From the NCBI RefSeq assembly GCF_004193775.1, contig NC_041021.1, positions 4,474,001 through 4,538,000 on the forward strand: a stretch of 64,000 bases of DNA, written 5' to 3'. Below the pieces are notes generated by a model. That model did no database searches. It had not been told where the DNA came from and was given only the letters and a program-made list of their open reading frames with translations. This DNA comes from Glycine soja. Taxonomy: Eukaryota; Streptophyta; Magnoliopsida; Fabales; Fabaceae. Shown here piece after piece: positions 26,841 through 36,732 of this stretch; the stretch's first letter is position 1, and every line of letters starts with the position of its first letter. The position numbers and the translations under genes are program-made.

Positions 26841-26868
26841 CCGTGCGAATGCGCAGGTACTAAACTAG
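26841..26868 (+). other. Helitron 3' terminal hairpin and CTAG end
   Basis: CCGTGCGAATGCGCAGG folds into a TGCG/CGCA stem extended by CC/GG with one bulge, followed by a short spacer and CTAG, then T. In Helitrons this hairpin marks the termination of rolling-circle transfer. Confidence 0.8.
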
Positions 26869-27193
26869 TTATATATTTTTAAAAAGTCTTAATAAATATC
26901 TAACAAATACTCAATTATAAAAGTTTTAACACAACCAAATAAATTTTCAACATAAATGCAAAGAAATTTTAGGCTGGGCTTTTAAGATTAATTGGGTTTG
27001 GATTGGGTTTAACCCGCAGACCCCATAGCCAACTCACGGACCCCCGGGTCAAACCCGCATAATCCACGGATTATGTAGAACGGACCTAAAATCCTATATA
27101 ACCATGAATTTTAAAAAAAAATTGGTCCATAGCTCGTTCGAACCGTGAGCCGGCCCATGAATCTAAGCCGGTTTACCCACCCCTAATATTTAG

Positions 27194-28955
27194 TGGTATC
27201 ATTATGTTAAAAATTAACTTCACCAAATAATGATTGATATAATTAATATCAACTTATAATCAAATAATTCAAAATTTAAATCTTAAATAATAGTTGAATA
27301 TAATAATAACTCATGTTACCTCCTAAAAATTCACTTCACTAATTTCGATTCACATTAATGTGCGGTTGCTGAGAGTGCCAACGAGATTTGAATTTTTGTT
27401 CTACGGTGGTTAACGTTAACCCGTACGTAGCAGACACATGTTCCCAGTCCGCAGCATATTTTGCAATGGATTGAGGAGCTGCGTCATTGCTGAACACATC
27501 TATCATTAATAAGTAGATAAAACTAGTTATATTATATTGGGACCAATATTTTTTAATGTCTAATTAAAGTTTATTTTACTCTTTTAAACTTTTTAATTGT
27601 CATAAGTTTTTAAATTTTGAAGAACAATTACCATTTTTCTCTTTTATTAACGTCTTGACATGTATCTGGATACTTCACATGCATGTGATGCTACCTTATC
27701 ATAGTCACAAACAAGAGGTATGGTTAGATGCATACCATATCACAATTAAGTAGTGATATAAATTATTGTTTTTAATTATATGAAACTAAATCCAAAAAAT
27801 AGAAGATTAAAATTGAATTTGGATAAATATGTTTTAGATTCTTTAATTTTCTATTTAAATTAATCTTAGTTCATATACTTTAAATTTTATTTTTTGCATA
27901 TTTTATGATGAATGAATCTTGTCCTTCTTTATAGAACCTAGAATACCAAACTGAGGGGCAAAACTTACTAATCATAAAAAAAAAAAATATGAAGATCAAA
28001 TTGAGTTTCTTTGAATATAAAGTTAAAAGTATTTTTAAGACTTTTTCTACTAGAATTTTTTTTTTTGTATTTTTAATACAGAAACTCTAAAACAACACTT
28101 ATAGCTTCTCTCCCACATTTAAGACTAATTTTGACTAAAAATTGAAAGACCTAAAAGCACATTTTACCCATTAAACCTAATCATATTCATATGTCTAACC
28201 AAATTGTATTTATTACCAATATTCAAGGTACAGGCGTGAATAGATGAGTGAAAAACTAGCGACAATTTTCACTCCGAAATCTTTATAAACCACAGCAAAT
28301 TCTTGATGCAAGTAGACAACTCTCAAGAGTTAAGTAGATCATTTCTAGTCACATACTTCCACCAAAAAAGAAAAGATCAGCGAAAAGTCCAACTTTTCTA
28401 CTCTTTATTTTTTCTTCAACGATTATTGCATGGACCAAACAAAGATGTATTAGTTTGGTGAAAACATTCTCATTTTTTAACTATTAGTTTGGCTGCTGAC
28501 TACACAATATTATGTGGGAATATATATAAAGCTGCAATAGCATTCCCATAGAGAATTGAATAATATTACTCAATATGGATATAGACGTGCAAGCATTGGT
28601 TCAAGAACCATGTGCAAAAGTCAGTAACAGATATACATGTGAAACAGTTCTGACCCCCATTGGTGCGGGCATGCCAGGTGACGCATGTACTAGGAATAGG
28701 AAAAATTGTTCCAATCATAGCCATGCAACGCAGTCGGATAAAACAATTAAAATTTATACTTTAAGTTCATTAGTTTTAAAAAAAAGTGTTATTAGTATTT
28801 ATAAAATAAAAATGATCTCACGTGTTGATAAAAAGACTAAATATATTATTAAAAAGTCCAATACATTTAAAGAAAAAATACTTTTAAAATTTATTTAATA
28901 CCTTACTTATCGTTGGGACGTTCATGCTTGATTCAAATAACAACCACCTTTCAAA
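27194..28955. other. Intergenic DNA upstream of the NAC gene
   Basis: About 1.8 kb of AT-rich sequence. An additional TATATATAAAG stretch occurs at about 28520, followed by a 107-codon open frame (28575-28898) with no recognisable domain and low-complexity lysine-rich composition, judged unlikely to be a gene. No transposon ends were recognised here. Confidence 0.5.
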
Positions 28956-28962
28956 TATAAAA
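28956..28962 (+). promoter_or_regulatory. Candidate TATA box of the NAC gene
   Basis: TATAAAA about 146 bp before the ATG, which would leave a leader of about 115 nt. An alternative is the TATATATAAAG near 28520, which would imply a leader of over 500 nt. Confidence 0.45.
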
Positions 28963-29101
28963 GTAACACCAATCTCATTGCAAACATTTCAAACACCTTC
29001 AATACTATTATTTCTCTTGAAGCCTCTCCAATTTTCCTTCACTTCATAATAATAATAACTCCTCTTTTCCTGTACCAAACCAAATTGATATTTTGGACTC
29101 A

Positions 29102-30744
29102 ATGGAGGGTGGCACAACAAGCTCTGAACTCCCCCCTGGCTTTAGGTTTCATCCAACGGATGAGGAACTGATTGTGTATTACCTTTGTAACCAAGCCACC
29201 TCAAAGCCATGCCCTGCATCTATCATCCCAGAAGTGGATCTCTATAAGTTTGATCCATGGGAATTGCCAGGTATATTAATTGTAACATCTTGCCAAATTA
29301 TTAGCTTTGTTATCAACTTATTATGCATAACTTTGTATATTATTACACCATTATAATGTCTCTGTGCATAATTCACTTGTCATTAACTAACAATCCCAAT
29401 TATATTGCATCTCTATATTATGTTCCTTCATGAAAGAGCTCTTTGTTGTTAAAACATGAATAATGTACAAGCCTTCCTACCTTATCCAGAAATTCAACTT
29501 TTTTTATTAGAATAATAGGGCAACAAGGATTAAATTTTAAACCACTTGGTCATAAAGTCTCTAGTACCATATGTCAAAACAGAAATCTCAAATCTTAAAC
29601 TGTTAAGTGAAGATACATTAATTAAGGTTTGAAGGTTTTGTCGTGATCCTTAACATTAAGATAAATTACGAACAAATGGGTGATAGTCACAATTGCAGTC
29701 ACAGACAGGCCAAAAAACCTTGACGTTGCAGCTGAAATTGTAGTTGCAATTTTTTTTTAAAAACCTTGACATGAATGGTATTATATTACATCTCTAACAC
29801 ACTTGTTATTAAATTACCATGGAATGCAGATAAAACAGAATTTGGAGAAAATGAATGGTATTTCTTTACTCCAAGAGACAGGAAGTACCCAAATGGGGTG
29901 AGGCCTAACCGAGCAACCGTGTCAGGGTATTGGAAGGCTACTGGCACAGACAAGGCAATCTACAGTGGATCTAAGCATGTAGGGGTGAAGAAATCTTTAG
30001 TCTTTTACAAGGGTAGGCCACCAAAGGGTGCCAAGACAGATTGGATCATGCATGAGTATCGATTGGCTGAATCAAAAATACCATCAAGCAGGAAAATTGG
30101 ATCCATGAGGGTAAACCATTTAATCCTTTGCCACATTCTTGTTACTTTATGTTCACGTCAGAGATAACCACTGCCTACCGAGGAGACCTTGAGTTTGTGT
30201 TAGGATTCTCGAGACATGCAAACTCAGGATTTCCTCTTTAAACAGTGACATTCTCTGACGTTAACAATTTATTAACTTTTACAATATGATTTGGTATTCA
30301 ATGTTGCTTTATAATTGACATTTCCCTTGGTGTTGTTGGATGTGTTATCAGCTGGATGACTGGGTCTTGTGCAGGATCTATAAGAAGAAGAGCATGGTAA
30401 AGGCATTGGAGCACAAAGAGGCACAGCCTAAAGTCCAAATTGCTAATCTTGCAGCTGCAAATCAAGATGTTGAACAGAAAATGATGAACCTTCCTAGGAC
30501 TTGGTCCCTTGCTTACCTTTTGGATATGAATTACTTGGGTCCAATTTTATCTGATGGCTCTTATTGCCCAACCTTAGATTTTCAAATTAACAATGCCAAT
30601 ATTGAATTTGACCCTTTTGTGAAATCTCAACCGGTTGAAATGAACTACAATTATGAAGCAGATTCAGGGAAGTACCAAGTGAAACAGAGTAGCACCATTG
30701 ACCAACCCATATATGTGAAACAAATGTATGATTTGCTAGGATAA
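29102..30744 (+). CDS. NAC-domain transcription factor, NAP-like (three exons)
   Basis: Exons are 29102-29270, 29830-30110 and 30352-30744. All introns are GT-AG and phases agree (169+281+393 = 843 nt, 280 aa plus stop). The NAC DNA-binding/dimerisation domain fills about residues 10-155: [19 protein letters not shown] (subdomain A), [13 protein letters not shown] (B), [16 protein letters not shown] and [13 protein letters not shown] (C), [17 protein letters not shown] and [10 protein letters not shown] (D), [12 protein letters not shown] (E). The first intron falls in the position usual for plant NAC genes (WELP/D). The variable C-terminal half, the likely activation region, holds [18 protein letters not shown] and an acidic, Asn-rich tail. 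Sequence style is closest to the NAP/ANAC029 group linked to leaf senescence and ABA responses; that subgroup call is from memory. The start is the first ATG before the domain. AATAAA at 30755-30760 could be the poly(A) signal. No stops or frameshifts: the only intact host gene here, acting in the nucleus. Confidence 0.93.
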
Positions 30745-30760
30745 AACCAATAGGAATAAA

Positions 30761-31939
30761 AAAAAAGAAACAAAAAAAAAAGAGCTTGTATTGTTGTCTA
30801 GTCATGACGATAAGTATCATCTATAAAATATCATCTAGATTCTATGTAGAAGTATGTCAAATATCTGTTATATTAAAAGTTGGATTTTCAATGTCTCATT
30901 GACAGTATTTGTAAATAAGGACGAGTTAATTAACTGCCTCTAAATTAAAGTTCATACTTTTGGAATTATCTTCCTTATCTTGATTCAGTTCTAACCACAT
31001 GCTTTGGAAGAATGTGAAGCTAGATATGATCGATCACTTTTTGTATATAATATAATACAATGATAATTTATTTAATTATTTTGACCAAGGATATATTTGG
31101 CGAATTCTGCACTACTATATCTCAATAATTGATGCCAAACAGGTTTTCAAAGCTAACGTGAATCTTTGTACTTTGTCTTATCCAAAAGATGACGGAAGTG
31201 CTGATTGAAAAAAACAAAGGTCATTGAACCGCGCGGAAAACAATGAAATGCGTGTCTATGAGATTGGCTTGTGCTTTGGCCAATATTTAAGGGTTTGTAT
31301 AAAAATAAAAAAAATAATAAGGGGACTGATAATGACAAATTTCAGAGTTATTAATTAATTACGTAGTCATGGAACTGAAAGTCAAACTATGTAAGAACTA
31401 GAATTCAGAATAAAATGAATTGAATGAGTCATATTTTACGTCAATGTGTTATTATCCAATTAGTTGAATCCTAGCATTCTTGATATTGGATTAGACCACG
31501 AAGTAGATCAGACTAAGCATGTCTTAAACGAATAAATTCGGAACAGCCTAAACGCATATATAAATTACTAACAACTAATTCATATGTTTGATACAATGAT
31601 ACAGTGTAATATCACGTTATGTTTATATACGTCAGAATAATTTATTTATCAAAAGAATTTATATTTAACTTTTATGGTGTGTAAAAATTTATTAAATTAA
31701 CAATAATTACATATAGTGAGTGAAATTAGAGTATGTAACCCAATAAATTAAAAGATATCTATATTAATTTTATGACCGATGACCAAAAATTTTTTACTAT
31801 CAAATATATCAGTCTCGTCTCCCATTTAATAGTATAAGAAACCAATTGTTAAAGCATTTATTTTGTGAGGTTGTTTGCATAAGTTTTTCTTTTATTATGC
31901 ATAAAAAGGGACTTCAAGTCCAACACTCAAAAACCTGTT
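30761..31939. other. Intergenic DNA downstream of the NAC gene
   Basis: AT-rich, with no coding region or recognised repeat. It contains the 3' end of the NAC transcript. Confidence 0.5.
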
Positions 31940-32185
31940 TGTTTCGGACATGTTTAGATAAGCTTATCCAAAAGTACTTTTAAATAAAAAAATAAAAGCA
32001 ACTTTTTTTATAAATTAAAATTAATTCATGTATAAGTTAATTTAAAAATTATCTCCCATAATTTCTTTAAAAGATTAGATAACTTCTATAAATTAATTTA
32101 TGCATAAATTAATTTGAACTTATAAAAAATTTAATTGTTTTTCTTATTTTCTTATCTTGTAAGTGCTCCTGGAAAAATTTACTCA
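31940..32185. mobile_element. Possible MITE fragment
   Basis: The left end, TTATCCAAAAGTACTTTTA, is loosely mirrored at the right (AAGTGCTCCTGGAAAAA) around an AT-rich core. The pattern resembles common plant MITEs, but the inverted repeat is imperfect and no TSD was found. Confidence 0.3.
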
Positions 32186-32287
32186 CTCATATCCTTAGTC
32201 TCGGTATATTATATATTCCATTGTAACACCTCAAATAATTTTATCAAACAAAATTTCATACATTGAGTTCGTCATATTACTTTTCAG

Positions 32288-33044
32288 GGCAAATTGACCA
32301 CACTGAGTTTCATTTACAAATTATTTTTTAATAAGGGTTCATTTTGAAACATATTACAGGGGGGTTTGTTTTGGTAAGCATTTCGTCAGCACGATCAGCG
32401 AATCCGTCCACTTGGCAGCTTGGAGTGCATTTCGCCATTGGGGTTGACGAAACAGTTAGCATTTTGCCATTGGGGTTGGTGAAACAGGCTTGGAGAACAT
32501 TCACGTGACCATCCTGAACATGTTTCGCGAGTGGTGTTAGCGAAACAAATTTGGAAAGATTAAAAAATCGTTTATAATTATAAGATAATTGATGCTAATA
32601 AATGTATTTATTTTATAGCATAATTGATGCTAAAATCGTTTAATCAAATCTCTTAATCGATGCTAATAAATACATATACTTTTTTTTAGCATCAATTAAT
32701 ATTTTATTTTATAATTGAAAAGGATTTTTAATCAAATCTCTAATAATAAATACGATTTCAGCACCAATTTTGCTAATGAGGATGGCGAAATCCACTCTCT
32801 ACACCTATTTTGCCAATGAGGATGGCGAAATCCACTCTGCCAAGCCTGTTTCGCCAACCCCAATGGCAAAATGCTGACTATTTCGCCAAACCCAATGGCG
32901 AAATGCACTCCAAGCTGCCACGTGGATGGATTCGCTGATCGTGCTGGCGAAATGCTTACTAAAACAGACCCCACGCAATATATTTCAAAATGGACCCTTA
33001 TTGGGAAATAGTTTGTAAATGAAATCCAGAGTGGTCAATTTGCC
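32288..33044. mobile_element. Mutator-like foldback element with long inverted repeats
   Basis: The left arm (32288 to about 32515) and the right arm (about 32815-33044) are inverted copies of about 230 bp: GGCAAATTGACCAC at the left, GTGGTCAATTTGCC at the right, then CGATCAGCGAATCC and GGCAGCTTGGAGTGCATTTC in matching order. Flanking 9-mers ACTTTTCAG (32279-32287) and ATTTTTCAG (33045-33053) match at 8 of 9, the TSD length of Mutator-like elements. The arms contain several ATTTCGCCATTGGGG-type repeats. No transposase. The open frame at 32732-32974 (minus) only reflects the repeats. It lies about 1.5 kb downstream of the NAC gene. Confidence 0.8.
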
Positions 33045-33263
33045 ATTTTTCAGCAACCATGGAGTTTGTGAATCATCAATAACTTACAACATCCTGCAAC
33101 TATCAACACTACTAAAAAAGCCATTATTTACATAGGTTATTTTTAACATACTACGTCGGTTATGTAACATCGTTGAAACGCGTGTCGTAAAAAGTTAATG
33201 GGTCTACGACAACGGTTCAAGACGACCGTCTTTGAATGTATTATATATATTTTAAGACGGTCT

Positions 33264-34926
33264 TGTGGAAGCAATGTCTTTCAAGGTTATTTTGATGATG
33301 TCAAAGAATCAAGAGTCAAGCAAATTCCAAAGACTCAAGAATCAAGTTTCAAGAATCAAGATTCAAGATTCAAGAATCAAGTTTCAAGAATCAAGATTCA
33401 AGATTCAAGAATCAAGATTCAAGATTCAAGAATAATCAAGATCAAGATTCAAAACTCAAGATTCAAGAAACAAGAGAATACTCAATAAAGATAAGTTCTA
33501 AAAAGTTTTTCAAAACATTGAGTAGCACAAGAAGTTTTCACAAAATTATTACCAAAGTTTTACTCTCTGGTAATCGATTACCAGAAGGTAGTAATCGATT
33601 ACCAATGTTTTAAAACGTTAAGATTTCAAATTTCAAGAGTTACAACTTGTGTTTAAACATTTTTAACTTGTGTAATTGATTACACAATACTTGTAATCGA
33701 TTACCAGAGTTTCTAAACGTTTTAATTTTCAAAATTTAAATGAAGAGTCACATCTGTTGATGTGTAATCGATTACACCTTAATGGTAATCGATTACCAGT
33801 GACTGATTTCGAAAAATACATTTCCAAAAGTCACAATTCTTCAAGTGACTTGTTTCTGAAGATTTTTTCAAAAGTCACAACTTTTTAAATGATTAGTTTT
33901 AAAGAAATTGCCAAGAGTCACAAGCTTTGACTTGAGTCATCAAGAGATTATAAATATGAGACCATGGCATGAGTTGAATTAATGAATCCTTCAATATCTT
34001 TATAAAGAATCATCAATCATCTATCTTTCAATCTTCTCTCAACATCATTCAATATCTTTCAACTCTTTCTACTGAATTTTCTAATTCATTTCTCTTCATC
34101 TTTCTAAAACTTTTTGATCAACACTTTTTCTTCCAAGAAAAGTTCTTTGTTCAAAAACTTGTGCTATTCAGCCTTTTCATTCTCTTATTCCTTTGCCAAA
34201 AGAACGAAGGACTAACCGCCTGAATTCTTTTGTGTCTCTCTTCTCCCTTTGCCAAAAGAACGAAGGACTAATCGCCTGAATTCTTTTGTGTCTCTCTTCT
34301 CCCTTACAAAAGATTCAAAGGACTAACCGCCTGAGAATTCTTTTGATTCTTCCCTTTCCCTTAAACAAAAGATTTCAAAGGACTAACCGCCTGAGATATT
34401 TTTTGTTTCCCCTTCATAAAGTTTCAAAAGACTAACTGCCTGAGAACTTTGTCTTAACACATTCGAGGGTACATCTACTTGGGTTGTTGTAACTGAGAAC
34501 AAGAGAGGGTACATCTCTTGTGGATCAGTTCAAGTGGAGGGTACATCCACTTGGTTGTTCAAAGAGAACAAGGGAGGGTACATCCCTTGTGGATCTTTGC
34601 TTGTAATGGCTTTTACAAGGTTGAAAAGAAATCTCAAGGACCGCAAGTCGCTTGGGGACTGGATGTAGGCACAGGTTGTTGCCGAACCAGTATAAATTCT
34701 TGTGTTTGTCTTCTTCTTCCCTACACTCTTTAATTTCCGCTGTATACTTTTAATTATCGCTTTTACTTTTGGTTAAGTTTCTATTTCTATTCTTTACTTT
34801 CTTAACTTAAAAAAGCCTAATTGAATCTAGTAACATTAAGAAGGATAGATTTTTAATTAGTTAAAATATGTTCATAATTAATTCAACCCCCCCTTCTTAA
34901 TTATTTCGAGGCCACTTGATCCAACA
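33264..34926 (+). mobile_element. Solo LTR (family A), 1663 bp
   Basis: It begins TGTGGAAGCAATG and ends GCCACTTGATCCAACA, the same ends as the LTRs at 35082-36682, 40201-41809 and 55146-56820. Flanking 5-mers are GGTCT (33259-33263) and AGTCT (34927-34931), one mismatch. U3 holds five TAATCGATTA palindromes (about 33570-33800) and a CAAGATTCAAGAAT-rich tract (33330-33480). A TATA-like ATTATAAATATG lies near 33950. Then come repeated GGACTAACCGCCTGA units (34207-34442) and the hairpin series (34462-34590). Confidence 0.88.
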
Positions 34927-34949
34927 AGTCTGACGTCAGGACCGTATTA

Positions 34950-35064
34950 GAACGTACTACATTCTAAGACGGTCGTGTTATGGAGACTGTCTTAGAATAT
35001 AGTGCATTCTAAGACGATTATAGCACGAGGCCGTCTTAGAATGTAGTACATTCGAAGATGGTCG
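34950..35064. repeat. CACTA subterminal palindromes, block 2
   Basis: Three imperfect copies of a 25-bp palindrome (half-site TCTTAGAATGTA, centre G) separated by GACGGTCG-like spacers. The same unit recurs at 41814-41935. Confidence 0.75.
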
Positions 35065-35081
35065 TCTTACGGGGACAGTCT

Positions 35082-36682
35082 TGTAGAAGCAAGCTTCATG
35101 ATGATGAATCAAGTTGATTCAATTAGTTTTGATGATGACAAAAATGATGACAAAAAGCCCAAAGAATGATTTCAAGATTGAGTCAACAAGTTCAAGATCA
35201 AGATTAATTTCAAGTTTCATGAGAAGAAATCAAGAAGATTCAAGAATCAAGAGAAGTTTGATTTCAAGATTCAAGAGAAGATGAATTCAAGATTCAAGAG
35301 AAGAAATCAAGAAGACTTCACAAGGGAAGTATTGAAAAGATTTTTCAAAAAACAAACATAGCACAATTTTGTTTTTCAAAAGAGTTTTTCTCAAAATTTT
35401 CTAAGTTACCAGAGTTTTTACTCTATGGTAATCGATTACCAGTTTCCTGTAATCGATTACCAGTGGCAAAGTTTGATTTCAAAATCTTTTAACTGAATTT
35501 GCAACGTTAATCGATTACCAGTGTATCTAAACGTTGAAATTCAAATTCAATTGTGAAGAGTCACATTTTTTCATAAAATGCTTTGTGTAATCGATTACAT
35601 GTTTTTGGTAGTCAATTACTAGTGACAAGTTTTGAATAAAAATCAAGAGATGTAACTCTTCCAATGGTTTTCTCAAGGTTATAACTCTTCCAATGGTTTT
35701 CTTGACCAGACATGAAGAGTCTATAAAAGCAAAACCTTGACTTGCATTTTAAAAACTTGATAGAACTTTTTACACAACTTTTTGAACATCTTCCTGAACT
35801 TCTTCTTCTTCTTCATTTGCCAAAATCTTTCTAAGTTTTCTACTTTCCAAACCTTGTTCTTTCATAGAGAACAAATGTGTGTTATTCATCTTTTTCATTC
35901 TCTTCTCCCTTTTCCAAAAAGAATTCGACAAGGACTAACTGCCGGAATTCTTTTTGTGTCTCTCTTCTCCTTTTTCCAAAAGAACAAAGGACTAACCGCC
36001 TGAATTCTTTTGTGTCTCCTTTCTCCCTTTTCAAAAAATTCAAAACGACGCAGTCTGAGAATTCTTTTGATTCTTCCTTTTCCCTTAAACAAAAGATTTC
36101 AAAGGACTAACCGCCTGAGATATTTTTTGTTTCCCCTTCATAAAGTTTCAAAAGACTAACCGCCTGAGAACTTTGTCTTAACACATTAGAGGGTACATCC
36201 TTTGTGGTACAAGTAGAGGGTACATCTACTCGGGTTGTTGTAACTGAGAACAAGAGAGGGTACATCTCTTGTGGATCAGTTCAAGTGGAGGGTACATCCA
36301 CTTGGTTGTTTAAAGAGAGCAAGGGAGGGTACATCCCTTGTTGATCTTTGCTTGTAAAGGCTTTTACAAGGTTGAAAAGAAATCTCAAGGGCTGCAGGTC
36401 GTTTGGGGACTGGATGTAGGCACATGTTGTTGCCGAACCAGTATAAATTCTTGTGTTTGTCTTCTTCTTCCCTACACTCTTTAATTTCCACTATGCACTT
36501 TAATTATCGCTTTTACTTTGGTTAAGTTTCTATTTCTGTTCTTTACTTTCTTAACTTTGTAGTAAAAGCCTAATTGAATCTAGTAACATTAAGAAGGATA
36601 AGTTGATTTTAATTAGGAAAGGTTCACTAATAATTAATTCAACCCCCCCTTCTTAATTATTCCGAGGCCACTTGATCCAACA
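35082..36682 (+). repeat. 5' LTR of element B
   Basis: 1601 bp, TGTAGAAGC...TTGATCCAACA. U3 has four exact TAATCGATTA palindromes (35426-35600). A good TATA box, TCTATAAAAGC, lies near 35720. Repeated ACTAACCGCCTGA-type units (35930-36165) are followed by the hairpin series (36187-36343), AGGCACATGTTGTTGCCGAACC, a second TATAAA (36440s) and a T/C-rich end. Short open frames on both strands here are spurious. Confidence 0.9.
36212..36369 (+). other. Hairpin series with constant loop in the LTR leader
   Basis: Consecutive inverted repeats share the loop AGGGTACAT but have different stems: ACAAGAG/CTCTTGT (36250-36272), CAAGTGG/CCACTTG (36282-36304) and CAAGGG/CCCTTG (36320-36340). A shorter one, AGTAGA/TCTACT around GGGTACA (36212-36230), precedes them, and CTTGTAAA/TTTACAAG (36350-36369) follows. 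The series also appears in the LTRs at 34462-34590, 41312-41468 and 56328-56480. If the TATA box near 35720 is used, it lies in the transcribed leader upstream of the primer site. Confidence 0.85.
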
Positions 36683-36684
36683 AG

Positions 36685-36696
36685 TGGTATCAGAGC
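36685..36696 (+). other. Primer binding site of element B
   Basis: TGGTATCAGAGC two bases after the 5' LTR, complementary to the 3' end of plant initiator methionine tRNA, the usual primer for Ty1/copia minus-strand synthesis. Confidence 0.92.
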
Positions 36697-36732
36697 AGGT
36701 ATCTTGTAGAAAGTTTAACCACTTCAAGATTC

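Larger units (their letters stand above)
2489..26868 (+). mobile_element. Helitron, about 24.4 kb, degenerate autonomous-type
   Basis: The 5' end starts TCTATCTTTAG preceded by A (2488). The 3' end is a short hairpin (TGCG/CGCA stem near 26841-26860) followed by CTAG (26865-26868) and then T. These are the hallmarks of plant Helitrons: 5' TC, 3' hairpin plus CTRR, insertion between A and T, no TSD. Inside, in one orientation, are two RPA1-like genes, a Rep/helicase gene and two B3-like segments, the first three being the usual cargo of autonomous plant Helitrons. All are interrupted by stops and shifts. Two later solo LTRs add about 4.2 kb. It is unusually long even with those removed (about 20 kb). 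It lies wholly inside a small hAT element. Confidence 0.86.
19441..26868 (+). repeat. Two-copy tandem duplication of the Helitron 3' segment
   Basis: Unit 1 (19441-23536) and unit 2 (23537-26868) start alike (AATAAGAAYT..., then TTTATAAAGAAA within the first 40 bp) and stay alignable by eye along their length: TTAACCARTTATTGAAATAG, TAATTTGAAAC-like, TTCATTTCATGCTTT and the B3-like exons appear in the same order. Unit 1 contains an extra solo LTR (21084-22230). Each unit ends in a hairpin-like Helitron terminus: CTTACACGTGCGGACGCA near 23519-23536 and ACCCGTGCGAATGCGCAGG before CTAG at 26868. The duplication is old, with many substitutions and indels. Confidence 0.72.
2263..27185. mobile_element. 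hAT-type non-autonomous transposon split by a Helitron
   Basis: The ends are perfect 13-bp inverted repeats: TAGGGGTGGGTAA at 2263-2275 and its reverse complement at 27173-27185. Flanking 8-mers are GTATTTAG (2255-2262) and ATATTTAG (27186-27193), matching at 7 of 8 positions, the TSD length typical of hAT elements. The GC-rich GGGTYRRCCCGC-like subterminal blocks (2277-2405 and 26995-27175) are also usual for this group. Once the Helitron (2489-26868) is removed only about 543 bp remain, with no transposase, so this was a small non-autonomous copy mobilised in trans. Confidence 0.82.

Noticed and set aside
2263..27185. A single 25-kb autonomous hAT element with all the internal genes as its cargo
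   Set aside because: Internal genes are Helitron types (Rep/helicase, RPA), and clean Helitron ends with A/T flanks lie inside the hAT ends; no hAT transposase is seen.
28575..28898. Possible small gene upstream of the NAC gene
   Set aside because: No domain; the second half is low-complexity Lys/Ile-rich sequence as expected from AT-rich DNA.
32732..32974. Open frame in the foldback element
   Set aside because: It only reads through the repeated TTTCGCCA units of the inverted arms.
35782..36110. Overlapping open frames in the LTR of element B (also at 41004-41618 and 56268-56719)
   Set aside because: They occur at the same place in each LTR, on both strands, from short tandem repeats; no retroelement protein is known from this region.
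36212..36343. CRISPR-like array (constant element with variable flanks)
   Set aside because: Plant nuclear DNA; the variable parts pair with each other as hairpin stems and are conserved between LTR copies, unlike spacers.
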